A stretch of DNA of 64,000 bases from an uncultured Pseudomonadota bacterium (GTDB taxonomy: Bacteria; Pseudomonadota; Gammaproteobacteria; Burkholderiales; Burkholderiaceae_C), in contig CAMFIB010000002.1 in the NCBI GenBank assembly GCA_945952465.1, positions 124,001 through 188,000 of the forward strand. The letters run 5' to 3'. This document shows positions 34,163 through 41,547 of the stretch, one piece after another; the first letter of the stretch is position 1; each line of letters begins with the position of its first letter. The notes below the pieces were generated by a model that saw nothing but the letters and a program-made list of their open reading frames with translations, searched no databases and had not been told where the DNA came from. Position numbers and translations under genes: made by a program.

Positions 34163-34663
34163 TCAGATCGATGCGATGGCCGACACGGCCAGCGCGGCGG
34201 CGTACAGGCCGATGCCGAACGCGGTGTGGTTGGCCAGGCTCTTCACGCAGTTGCGCACCGGCGTGGGCGTGCGGCTGGACGCGATGCCGCTGCCCATGGC
34301 CGGTTGCATCACCAGCAGCGGAAGCGCCACCGTGGCCATGCCCGTGAGCACCGCCGGCCGCCATGTGGGCGACGCCAGCCAGCCGGTGCCAACCACCGCC
34401 ACCAGCAAGGCCGCGAAAGCGATGCCCGTGAGGTAGTGCACGGCCCAGCCCAGCGCCGTTTCCCCGCTGACTGGGCTGGCCTTGGCCATGGCGGCATGGC
34501 GCCACTGCCCGCGCGGCATGTGCCCCACCCAGCGGCCGAGCAGCGCGAAATTGAGCGTGGGGATCTTGAAGGCCTTCAACAGCATCAGCCAGGCGTCCAT
34601 GAACAGCGTGGCGCCAATGCCGATGGCGGCGATGCGGGGCAGGGTTTCAATGAGCGGTGTCAT
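34163..34663 (-). CDS. DUF2938 family membrane protein
   Basis: The 166-residue product matches DUF2938, with four to five hydrophobic segments. Landmarks are IGATLFMDAWLMLLKAF near residue 15, GRWVGHMPRGQWRH near 42 and SRTPTPVRNCVKSLANHTAFGIGLY near 130. Function is unknown. The ATG at 34663 is preceded by AAAGGAAACGCC. It is the first gene of the operon driven by the MerR-type promoter and is divergent from the merR-family gene at 34752. Confidence 0.87.
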   Translation of the reverse strand: MTPLIETLPRIAAIGIGATLFMDAWLMLLKAFKIPTLNFALLGRWVGHMPRGQWRHAAMAKASPVSGETALGWAVHYLTGIAFAALLVAVVGTGWLASPTWRPAVLTGMATVALPLLVMQPAMGSGIASSRTPTPVRNCVKSLANHTAFGIGLYAAALAVSAIASI

Positions 34664-34706
34664 GGCGTTTCCTTTCGATGGGTTGACGGCGCGAGCCGTT
34701 GGGTGC

Positions 34707-34737
34707 ACTATGCAAGCTCAAGTCAACTTGAGGTCAA
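34707..34737 (-). promoter_or_regulatory. MerR-type promoter with 19-bp spacer and SoxR-box-like dyad
   Basis: On the - strand TTGACC (-35, 34732-34737) and CATAGT (-10, 34707-34712) are separated by exactly 19 bases. The spacer holds CTCAAGT-CA-ACTTGAG (34717-34732), a perfect 7-bp inverted repeat almost identical to the E. coli SoxR operator. An overlong spacer with a central dyad is the hallmark of promoters activated by MerR-family proteins. It drives the DUF2938/flavodoxin/DUF2798 operon. Confidence 0.82.
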
Positions 34738-34751
34738 GGCATTTCGTCGAC

Positions 34752-35150
34752 ATGGACATTGCAGAGGTCGCCCGGCGCACGGGCATGCCGGCTTCGAAGC
34801 TGCGCTACTACGAAGACCGCGGGCTCATCGCCTCGGTCGGCCGCGACGGCCTGCGGCGCCGGTTCGACCCCGAGGTGCTGGAACAACTGGCCCTGGTGTC
34901 GCTCGGCCAGGCGGCGGGTTTCACGCTCGACGAGATCGGCCAGATGTTCTCGCCCGAGAAGGGGTTGAACATCGACCGCGCCATGCTGGCGGCCAAGGCC
35001 GATCAGGTGGAGTCCACCATCAAGCGCCTGCGCGCCATGCGCAACGGCCTGCGCCACGCGGCCGTGTGCCCCGCGCCCAACCACATGGCCTGCCCGTCGT
35101 TCCGCAAGCTGATCAAGGCGGCGGGGGAGGGCAGCTTGTACGGGGGTTGA
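34752..35150 (+). CDS. MerR family transcriptional regulator
   Basis: The 132-residue product has the MerR winged helix (MDIAEVARRTGMPASKLRYYEDRGLI...) at residues 1-70, a dimerisation helix (IDRAMLAAKADQVESTIKRL) and a short effector tail with two Cys (VCPAPNHMACPSF). It lacks the four-Cys [2Fe-2S] motif of SoxR, although the adjacent operator looks like a SoxR box. It is divergent from the flavodoxin operon, which it presumably activates. The two Cys in the tail could sense an electrophile or metal. Confidence 0.9.
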   Translation: MDIAEVARRTGMPASKLRYYEDRGLIASVGRDGLRRRFDPEVLEQLALVSLGQAAGFTLDEIGQMFSPEKGLNIDRAMLAAKADQVESTIKRLRAMRNGLRHAAVCPAPNHMACPSFRKLIKAAGEGSLYGG

Positions 35151-35191
35151 CGGAAGCTGTTCGCGGTCCACCCCACCACCCGCAAAGTCTG

Positions 35192-36034
35192 ATGCGCATG
35201 AAATGGCAAAAGAACTGGATTCACGGCCTGCTGATGGCGTTCACCGCAGGAAGTGCGGCCGCATCAAGCCAGACCCTGTGCACTATTGCCGCCGACGCAT
35301 CCACGGGAAAAGTGCTGGTTCAAGAAGGCGATTGCACGACCCGGGTAACGCCGGCCTCGACATTCAAGATCGCGCTGAGCCTGATGGGGTTCGACTCGGG
35401 CATTCTGCAAGACGGCGCATCGCCATCCATGCTCTACAAGGAAGGCTATCCGGATTGGGGCGGCGAACCTTGGCGCCAACCCACCAATCCCGAGCGATGG
35501 ATGAAGTATTCCGTCGTCTGGTTCTCGCAGCAGATTGCGAGGCAACTGGGTGAGTCCCGTTTTCAGGGTTACACGCACGCGTTCCGGTACGGCAACCAAG
35601 ATGTGTCGGGTGAGCCGCGAAAGAACAATGGAACGTCTGGCGCCTGGATCATTTCGTCATTGCGGATCTCTCCGCTGGAGCAGGTGCGCTTTCTCGAAAA
35701 GGTCGTGAACAGAAGGCTTCCCGTCACAGCGCATGCATACGACATGACCAGCCTCATCACCCGGGTTGATGCAAGCGATACGGGTCTGGAAATCCATGGA
35801 AAAACTGGAACGGGCTCCCCAGGCTCAAATGGCCAATACGACCCCGCGCGGGCTTACGGGTGGTTTGTGGGCTGGGCAATCAAAGATTCGCACACCGTGG
35901 TCTTTGCCCATTTGATTCAAGACGACCGTCCCACGACCCCCAATGCAGGGCTTCGGGCGCGAGACGATTTGATCAAGTTGCTGCCCTCCTTGATGAAGGG
36001 CTCTCTCAGGGAGGAAAGCCTGAAGCATCAATGA
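35192..36034 (+). CDS. Class D (OXA-type) beta-lactamase
   Basis: The 280-residue periplasmic enzyme hydrolyses beta-lactams by a serine mechanism. It has a signal peptide (WIHGLLMAFTAGSAAA) and all class D landmarks: S56-x-x-K59 (STFK), S107-V-V, Y133-G-N, W152 and K204-T-G. The STFK lysine is expected to be carboxylated. No strong ribosome-binding site is seen; ATGs at 35192 and 35198 are both possible. Codon use is less GC-biased than in neighbours, hinting at a different history. No integron cassette site or insertion sequence is visible next to it. The spectrum cannot be deduced. Confidence 0.93.
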   Translation: MRMKWQKNWIHGLLMAFTAGSAAASSQTLCTIAADASTGKVLVQEGDCTTRVTPASTFKIALSLMGFDSGILQDGASPSMLYKEGYPDWGGEPWRQPTNPERWMKYSVVWFSQQIARQLGESRFQGYTHAFRYGNQDVSGEPRKNNGTSGAWIISSLRISPLEQVRFLEKVVNRRLPVTAHAYDMTSLITRVDASDTGLEIHGKTGTGSPGSNGQYDPARAYGWFVGWAIKDSHTVVFAHLIQDDRPTTPNAGLRARDDLIKLLPSLMKGSLREESLKHQ

Positions 36035-36896
36035 CGCAGATCGGCGTCGTCCGGTTCGGGGCCGCAGCCTGTAGCCCTGAAAGTCGGATTTTTAGTTGGG
36101 AGCCGCAAATCAGAAGGCAGCGAGCCGTTGAATCTCGATGTGTTCTGCGAGGCCAAAAGTCAGCCGACGTCCAGCGTTCAAGCGTTCTAGAAGGGCGCAG
36201 AAAAAGACCAGTCGGAAAAATCACATTGGTTATGGCGCAAATGTGACCTTGATGTGTTAGCCCGAACCGTTCGGCCACGTTGTCGTCTTCACCTGGGTTG
36301 CCCAACCCCCTGCAATCCAACTCTTGCCGGATGCAGCCAAGATGGTTTGAGAAAAGCCGCTTGGTGCGTAGCCAAGCACGTTCTTGGCTACAACGCTGGC
36401 TACCCTGGCAAGCTCCTGATGGGCTTTCTTTGCCTCACTGCGATTGTTCACATTCGCCATAGCGAAACGTACATGAGCTTGCTGGGAGTGCCGCGTGGTG
36501 GCGGCCGACGCCGTGCGGCTGGCGGTGCGGCAATTCGGCGAGCCCTGAGCCCAACGCGACCGGCAGATCGGCATTCCGCGCCACGAGACACAGTTTGTGC
36601 TGTAGGTGCGGTTTTGCTGGTCAACTTTCTGCCTGAACCCCGCTGTCAGTGTTTGCCGGGAGCTTGAGAGGGCCACACTTTTTCCACGTCGGAAGCCTGC
36701 ATGCCGTTCTCTTCTTTGCTTCGACGAAGCGCCTGTTTTGTGATGCGTTGATCAGGCCAACGAGGCTAATCGAACACTGTGAAAGTCTGTGGTGGAACCT
36801 AGGGAAAACCCGTCACCCGTTGATGCCGGTTCTGGCTAAGCGCAAACGGGGATTGTCCGGATACTTCCCAGCCATCAACACATTCATCACGCATTC
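36035..36896. other. 862-base low-coding region between the beta-lactamase and the catabolic island
   Basis: This stretch is less GC-rich than the surroundings and has no recognised gene. The only frame with protein-like composition is a short one on the - strand (36257-36460). Frames in 36470-36670 are interrupted by stops in all directions I checked. I see no complete inverted-repeat pair, attachment site or transposase. It may be the decayed left junction of the island that starts at 36897. It must also carry the promoter of the glutathione S-transferase gene, but no convincing -35/-10 pair or sigma-54 site stands out. Confidence 0.5.
36257..36460 (-). CDS. Possible small protein or gene remnant, 67 residues
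   Basis: The frame starting MANVNNRSEAKKAHQ contains a plausible amphipathic helix (KKAHQELARVASVVAKNVLGY) and ends WPNGSG. It has no ribosome-binding site, and the frame extends upstream without a better start. It could be the C-terminal remnant of a larger gene. I recognise no family. Confidence 0.25.
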   Translation of the reverse strand: MANVNNRSEAKKAHQELARVASVVAKNVLGYAPSGFSQTILAASGKSWIAGGWATQVKTTTWPNGSG

Positions 36897-37499
36897 ATGA
36901 AGCTTTACTACAGCCCCGGGTCCTGCGCGTTGGCGCCCCACATCGTCTTGCGCGAAGCCGGTCTTCCCTTCGAGCCTGTCAAGGTCTCGCTCGACGTGCA
37001 CAAGCTGGACGATGGCAGCGACTACCGCGCCATCAACCCGCTCGGCTATGTGCCAGTTCTCGAGCTCGACGACGGCGCCCGCCTGCGCGAAGGCCTGGCG
37101 ATCGTTCAGTACATCGCAGACCAGGCCCCCCAGAAGAATCTGGCGCCGGCCAACGGCACGCTGGCGCGTTATCGCCTGCAGGAGTGGCTGGGTTTCATCG
37201 CCACCGAAATTCACGCGGTCTTTGTCCCCCTGTTCTCGGACGACACGCCAGAGTCATTCAAGGCGGCCATCCGCACCAAGTTGCGCAGCCGCTTCGAGTG
37301 GATCGACGGCCAGCTCGCCGGACACCCACATCTGAATGGTCCGGCTTTCAGCGTGGCCGACGCCTACTTGTTCGCGGTTGCTGCCTGGTCCGACTACGTC
37401 CATGTGGACTTGGCCGGTTTGGCGAGCCTGCAGGCCTGGCGGGACCGCGTGGCTGCGCGGCCGGCGGTGCAGCAGGCCCTGCAGTTGGAAGAAAGCTGA
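36897..37499 (+). CDS. Glutathione S-transferase (beta-like class)
   Basis: The 200-residue product is a soluble GST: thioredoxin-fold N-terminus MKLYYSPGSCALAPHIVLREAG with the Ser/Cys pair used by beta-class enzymes (S10, C10-11 region), the cis-Pro motif GYVPVLELDDG near residue 50, and the helical domain with SVADAYLFAVAAWSDY near 150. GSTs conjugate glutathione to electrophiles such as epoxides. It heads the catabolic island on the + strand and is 120 bases before the first DJ-1 gene, so a role in trapping an epoxide made by the downstream monooxygenase is plausible. No ribosome-binding site is obvious. Confidence 0.9.
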   Translation: MKLYYSPGSCALAPHIVLREAGLPFEPVKVSLDVHKLDDGSDYRAINPLGYVPVLELDDGARLREGLAIVQYIADQAPQKNLAPANGTLARYRLQEWLGFIATEIHAVFVPLFSDDTPESFKAAIRTKLRSRFEWIDGQLAGHPHLNGPAFSVADAYLFAVAAWSDYVHVDLAGLASLQAWRDRVAARPAVQQALQLEES

Positions 37500-37619
37500 G
37501 TTCGCCCATCCAGGCAAAAGGAGCGACCCGATGACTTCGCCATGCCAAGGCGGTGGGGTGGTCGGTGTCGTGTTGCCGGTGGAGTTGTTTCCGTCAGAAA
37601 GAACCTTCAAGGAAAACCT

Positions 37620-38669
37620 ATGCCCCGTATCGCATTTCTCGTGACCAGTGCGCGCGCCATCGACCTCAAGGAGAGCGCCGCCCACCCCACCGGCTACTGG
37701 GCCGAAGAGGCGCTAAAGTCCTACGAGCGCTTCGTGAACGCCGGCTTCAACGTCGTGGTGCTGACCCCGGACGGTCGTCGACCGGTGCCGGACCCTTATG
37801 GGTTGGAGGCGATCTTCCATTACCCCGACGTGGACCGCGACTATTTCGCGTCGGTGTACCGGACCTTTCACCGTGACCCGGACGACATCCGCATCACGCT
37901 GCACCACTCTACCGAGCAGGAGCTGGTGGCGGCGCGCCGGATCGCCCAACGACTCGTTGCGACCGGCAAGACGGCAAGCGAGGCCCACGATCTGCTCAGC
38001 AAGGCTGCCAAGATCGCTTGGCGCCAGAAGCGTTTGCTCAGCGAGGTGATGCTGACCGAAGGCCTGCATGGTGACCTGCCGGCATTGGCGATCCAAGGCG
38101 CTGTGCAAGAGCTCAAGCAAGCGGCCCAGGCCTTGGCTGACGAGCGCCGCGCCAAGCTAGAAGCGATCCACGGTTTCAGCCACCCGGTGGCGTTGTCGTC
38201 GCTGAGTGACGCGCAAATGGCCGAGTTCGACGCGCTGTTCGTGCCCGGTGGCCACGGGCCGATGGTCGACCTGCCCGACAACCCCGATCTGCGCCGTCTG
38301 CTGGGCATCCTTTACAAGCAGGACAAGGTGATTGCGTCGCTGTGCCATGGCCCAGCCATGCTGCTGTCGGCGCCCGACCGCGACGATGGGCAATGGCTGT
38401 TCGAGGGCTACCGCTTCACCGCCTACACCAACGACGAAGAAGACCAGAACCGCATCGGCAAGCTGGGCATGTTTTGGTACCTGGCCGATGCGCTGCAGAA
38501 CGCCGGTGGGATTTTTGACGACGCCCCCTACGCCTGGGCCTCGCATGTGGTGGTCGACCGCAACCTGATCACCGGGCAGAACCCCAATTCGACCGAAGCC
38601 ACCGCCGATGCCGTCATCAAGGCCCTGAATGCGGTGCGCAGCCCGGTCCGGGCACCCGCGATGGCCTGA
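37620..38669 (+). CDS. DJ-1/PfpI (Hsp31-like) protein with a helical insert
   Basis: The 349-residue product has the type-1 glutamine-amidotransferase-like fold with nucleophile Cys242 (ASLCHGPAML) and FVPGGHGPMVDLPDN upstream, as in Hsp31/glyoxalase III-type proteins. The family is usually about 230-290 residues; here a Lys/Arg/Ala-rich helical insert at about residues 95-190 makes it longer. Possible activities are water-dependent glyoxalase or repair of electrophile-modified groups. AAGGAAAACCT precedes the ATG at 37620. It lies between the GST and the SnoaL-like genes and probably belongs to the same transcript. Confidence 0.85.
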   Translation: MPRIAFLVTSARAIDLKESAAHPTGYWAEEALKSYERFVNAGFNVVVLTPDGRRPVPDPYGLEAIFHYPDVDRDYFASVYRTFHRDPDDIRITLHHSTEQELVAARRIAQRLVATGKTASEAHDLLSKAAKIAWRQKRLLSEVMLTEGLHGDLPALAIQGAVQELKQAAQALADERRAKLEAIHGFSHPVALSSLSDAQMAEFDALFVPGGHGPMVDLPDNPDLRRLLGILYKQDKVIASLCHGPAMLLSAPDRDDGQWLFEGYRFTAYTNDEEDQNRIGKLGMFWYLADALQNAGGIFDDAPYAWASHVVVDRNLITGQNPNSTEATADAVIKALNAVRSPVRAPAMA

Positions 38670-38687
38670 TCCCCTGATCAGCGAACC

Positions 38688-38868
38688 AAGGAGCTACCGA
38701 TGACCCGCAGTGCAGGCCTGGCCTTCGTGGAAACCTTTCTCAGCGTGTTCCGGCTCAAGGATGGGCAAAACAAAACCAAGGAGACAGTTATGACCAGCAG
38801 TTCAGGCCAGACGATCGAGGCCTTTCTGAACGCATTCCGACTCAAGGACGTCGACGCCGCCATGGCGA
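38688..38868 (+). repeat. Tandem 90-base duplication
   Basis: AAGGAG-N6-ATGACC followed by matching codons (CAGG, TTTCT, TTCCG, CTCAAGGA) occurs at 38688 and again at 38778, offset by exactly 90 bases. The copies have diverged but keep the same reading frame and the same position of the ribosome-binding site. Confidence 0.8.
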
Positions 38869-39221
38869 AGATCTCGGATCAGGTGAAGGTCACGATCTTC
38901 CCGATGAAGGTCCAAAACGCCGGCAAGACCGTCGTCGCCAGTTTGCTCAATGACATCGTCACCGCCTTCCCCGACCTGTTGATCACAGTCCACCACTTGA
39001 CCACGGTCGGCAAGGTGGTGGTGGCGGAGTTCAAGCTCGAAGGCACGCAGGCGGCAGACTTCCTCGGCGCCATTAACCAGGAAAAGCACCTAGACCTGGA
39101 TACCGCCTGGCGCTTCACCGTCGAGGGCGACCAGGTCGTCGCCCTCGAAGCCTACTGGTGTCAGAACCAACTCTACCGTCGCCTCGCCATTAAGCGCCAG
39201 GACGAGGTTGCCATCGTTTGA
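38700..39221 (+). CDS. SnoaL/NTF2-like protein with duplicated 5' end
   Basis: The conserved SnoaL-like domain (alpha+beta barrel) starts at the internal ATG at 38790 (MTSSSGQTIEAFLNAFRLKD) and continues to the end, giving 143 residues. Upstream, 38688-38777 is an exact-period 90-base in-frame duplication of the ribosome-binding site, ATG and first helix (MTRSAGLAFVETFLSVFRLKD). Either a 173-residue protein with a doubled first helix or the shorter form from 38790 is made; both ATGs have AAGGAG. The C-terminal strand reads EAYWCQNQLYRRL, with Cys where the paralogue at 39236 has Asp. Relatives include polyketide cyclases and epoxide hydrolases; activity here is unknown. Confidence 0.75.
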   Translation: MTRSAGLAFVETFLSVFRLKDGQNKTKETVMTSSSGQTIEAFLNAFRLKDVDAAMAKISDQVKVTIFPMKVQNAGKTVVASLLNDIVTAFPDLLITVHHLTTVGKVVVAEFKLEGTQAADFLGAINQEKHLDLDTAWRFTVEGDQVVALEAYWCQNQLYRRLAIKRQDEVAIV

Positions 39222-39235
39222 CAGGAGGCCCCGAC

Positions 39236-39697
39236 ATGAGCATCGCCATCACCCATTCGGCCGTCGAGGTTGTCGCCGAGTTCTTCGACCGCTACCGCGC
39301 ACACGACGTGCCCGGCATGTCGGACCTGTGTACCGACAACGCCAACTTCGAGTACATCCCCTTCGAGGTCTGGGCCAAGCAGCGCGTCGTGCGCGGCGAC
39401 GGCAAAGTCCGCACCATCGGCCGCGTCATCTGGAGCGGCCTGATCAATGCCTTCCCCGACCTGGGCAACACCATCTTCCACATCGACGGCAACGACAACG
39501 GCGATGTCGTTGTGGCTTGCGACATCACCGGAACCCAGGAAAGTGCTTGGGGATTCATCAGCCCCAAGGACCAGTATTTCGCCGAGCCGCACCTGTTCAT
39601 CCTGCACGTCAATGACGAGGGCCTGATTGACAGCATCCGGGCCTATTGGGACAACGCGGGTGTCAATCGCCAGCTTGGCCACTTTGAAGTCGACTGA
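39236..39697 (+). CDS. SnoaL/NTF2-like protein, possible epoxide- or intermediate-converting enzyme
   Basis: The 153-residue product has the SnoaL-like fold: an N-terminal helix (EVVAEFFDRYRAHDV), INAFPDLGNTIFHIDG near residue 75, VVACDITGTQ and the terminal strand IRAYWDNAGVNRQLGHF. The Asp in YWDNAG sits where SnoaL cyclases keep their catalytic Asp. The fold also includes limonene-1,2-epoxide hydrolase. ACAGGAGG precedes the ATG. It lies 14 bases after the paralogue and 24 bases before the monooxygenase alpha subunit, arguing for a direct part in the same pathway. Confidence 0.82.
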   Translation: MSIAITHSAVEVVAEFFDRYRAHDVPGMSDLCTDNANFEYIPFEVWAKQRVVRGDGKVRTIGRVIWSGLINAFPDLGNTIFHIDGNDNGDVVVACDITGTQESAWGFISPKDQYFAEPHLFILHVNDEGLIDSIRAYWDNAGVNRQLGHFEVD

Positions 39698-39721
39698 ACA
39701 ACAGCAAAAGGAGACAGGTAA

Positions 39722-41239
39722 ATGACATTGCTCAAGCGCGAAGAGTGGCAGGATTTCGTCCGCGACGTGGATTGGACGCTGTCCTATGTGGACGACGAGG
39801 CGGTCTATCCGGACTGGCTGGCCGGCACCGGCAAGGTGCCGCGCGAGGCCTGGCTGAAATGGGAAGAGGGCTACAAGATCAGCTACCCCGAGTACGTGTA
39901 CACCCAGCGCGAAAAAGAGGCAGCCACCTATGGCGTGAAGGCCGCGCTGCAGCGCACCAAGACCTTCGATCACCTCGACGAAGGCTGGAAGTCCGGCACC
40001 AAGATGCATTTTGGCGGTGTGGCCCAGGTGGAATACACCGCGATGCTGGCCGAGCTGAAGATGGCTCGTTTCGGCCTGAACGGGGCATGGCGCAACATGG
40101 CGGTGTACGGTCAGCTCGACGAGCTTCGCCACAACGCGCTGACCACTTTCTTCGGCCATGAGCTGGTGGCTAAGGACCCGCAGTTCGACTGGACGCAAAA
40201 GACTTACAGCACCAACGACTGGGTGCCAGTGGCGTTGCGCACGCTGTTCGACGGCTTCATGACGACCTCGAACGCGGTGGACTGCGCGCTGATGCTGCCG
40301 CTGACCTTCGAGACCGGGTTCACCAACCTGCAGTTCGTGGCGCTGTCGGCGGATGCGCTGGAAGCCGGCGACATTAACTTTGCCAGCATGATCTCCACCA
40401 TCCAGACCGACGAGGCGCGCCACTCGCAGCAGGGAGTTGCCACGCTGGAGATTCTTCTGGAACATGACCCGCAGCGCGCGCAGTGGGTGATCGACAAGGG
40501 ATTCTGGGCCAACGCCCGGGCCTTCGCCGCGCTGACCGGCCCGGTGATGGACTACTACACGCCGCTGGAGCATCGCAAGCAGTCCTACCGCGAGTTCATG
40601 GAAGAGTGGATCGTCGACCAGTTCGTGCGCACCATCGAGGACTACGGCCTGAAGAAACCCTGGTTCTGGGACGAGTTCATGCGCGGTCTGGACACCTGGC
40701 ACCACAGCCTTCACATGGGTCTGTGGTGGTGGCGGCCCACGCTGTGGTGGAACCCACGCGCTGGCGTGTCCAAGGACGAGCGCGACTGGCTGCGCGAGAA
40801 GTACCCCAACTGGGAGAAGGTCTACGGCGACAAGTGGGATGTCATCATCGACAACGTCAACGCCGGCAACGTCAACGCCACCCTGCCCGAGACGCTGCCT
40901 TGGCTGTGCGAGACCTGCCACCTGCCCATGTGCAACCCGACGCAGTCGCGTGACGGCAAGTGGCGTATCCGCGAGCACTCGCTGAAGTACAACGGCAAGA
41001 TGCTGCACTTCTGCAGCAACGGCTGCCGCCAGATCTGGTGGAAGGACCGCGACAACGTCAACCACAAGACCCTGGTGTCTCGCTTCCTGGCAGGCGACAT
41101 CCAACCCATGACTGTGCCCGGCATCCTGGAGTACATGGGCCTGACGCCGGACGTGATGGGTAATGAAGTCGACTACAAGGCCTGGACCAAGGACTATGTG
41201 GGCCGCGAGGCCAGTGGCCTCATTCAAACCGGAGCATGA
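39722..41239 (+). CDS. Soluble diiron monooxygenase hydroxylase alpha subunit (TmoA/alkene monooxygenase type)
   Basis: This is the catalytic subunit of a multicomponent monooxygenase inserting one oxygen from O2 into an alkene or aromatic. The 505-residue chain aligns with toluene-4-monooxygenase TmoA from end to end, and the six iron ligands fall at identical positions: E104, E134 and H137 (DELRHN), E197 (FETGF), E231 and H234 (DEARH). Pocket positions differ from TmoA: V100 and V103 instead of Ile and Gly, with A107 retained. The C-terminal region has a Cys set (C396, C399, C404, C431, C435; CETCHLPMC and FCSNGC) not present in TmoA. AAGGAGACAGGTAA precedes the ATG. Confidence 0.94.
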   Translation: MTLLKREEWQDFVRDVDWTLSYVDDEAVYPDWLAGTGKVPREAWLKWEEGYKISYPEYVYTQREKEAATYGVKAALQRTKTFDHLDEGWKSGTKMHFGGVAQVEYTAMLAELKMARFGLNGAWRNMAVYGQLDELRHNALTTFFGHELVAKDPQFDWTQKTYSTNDWVPVALRTLFDGFMTTSNAVDCALMLPLTFETGFTNLQFVALSADALEAGDINFASMISTIQTDEARHSQQGVATLEILLEHDPQRAQWVIDKGFWANARAFAALTGPVMDYYTPLEHRKQSYREFMEEWIVDQFVRTIEDYGLKKPWFWDEFMRGLDTWHHSLHMGLWWWRPTLWWNPRAGVSKDERDWLREKYPNWEKVYGDKWDVIIDNVNAGNVNATLPETLPWLCETCHLPMCNPTQSRDGKWRIREHSLKYNGKMLHFCSNGCRQIWWKDRDNVNHKTLVSRFLAGDIQPMTVPGILEYMGLTPDVMGNEVDYKAWTKDYVGREASGLIQTGA

Positions 41240-41241
41240 CC

Positions 41242-41547
41242 ATGTCTGACCAACAAACCGACACCGGCGCGGACAAGCCTGCGCCCCAGTTGGTGCCCCT
41301 GAACGCCATCTTCTCCACCGACTTCGTTGCCATCCTGGTACCCGTGACCACGGCCAACACCCTGGACGAGGTGGCAGCCGCGGTTGCCTACCACTCCGAA
41401 GGCCGGCGGGTGCGGGCGCAGCCCCACCCCAAGGTCGTCGTTCACAAGGGAAGAAAGCTGCCCGGCCATCTGACGGTGGCGGAATCCGGTATCCAGCCGC
41501 TGGACCACATCGCGGTGGAGTACGACATGGCAGGAGGTGCCGCATGA
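41242..41547 (+). CDS. Monooxygenase hydroxylase gamma subunit (TmoB-like)
   Basis: The 101-residue product is the ubiquitin-like gamma subunit of the hydroxylase. It matches TmoB in FSTDFVAILVPVTTANTLDEV, VAYHSEGRRV and LTVAESGIQPLDHIAVEY, with an N-terminal extension of about 20 residues. An ATG at 41236 overlaps the alpha-subunit stop, but the GGAG is too close to it, so the ATG at 41242 is preferred. Its stop overlaps the effector gene start by four bases. Confidence 0.9.
   Translation: MSDQQTDTGADKPAPQLVPLNAIFSTDFVAILVPVTTANTLDEVAAAVAYHSEGRRVRAQPHPKVVVHKGRKLPGHLTVAESGIQPLDHIAVEYDMAGGAA

Noticed and set aside
36006-36320. A 104-codon frame on the - strand after the beta-lactamase
   Set aside because: It has no ribosome-binding site, low-quality composition and no family resemblance; it overlaps a better but still weak candidate.
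36600-36896. A sigma-54 promoter for the monooxygenase island, as in xylR/tmoR-type systems
   Set aside because: I found no GG-N10-GC element of the TGGCAC-N5-TTGC type before the GST gene or before 39722, and no sigma-54 activator gene.
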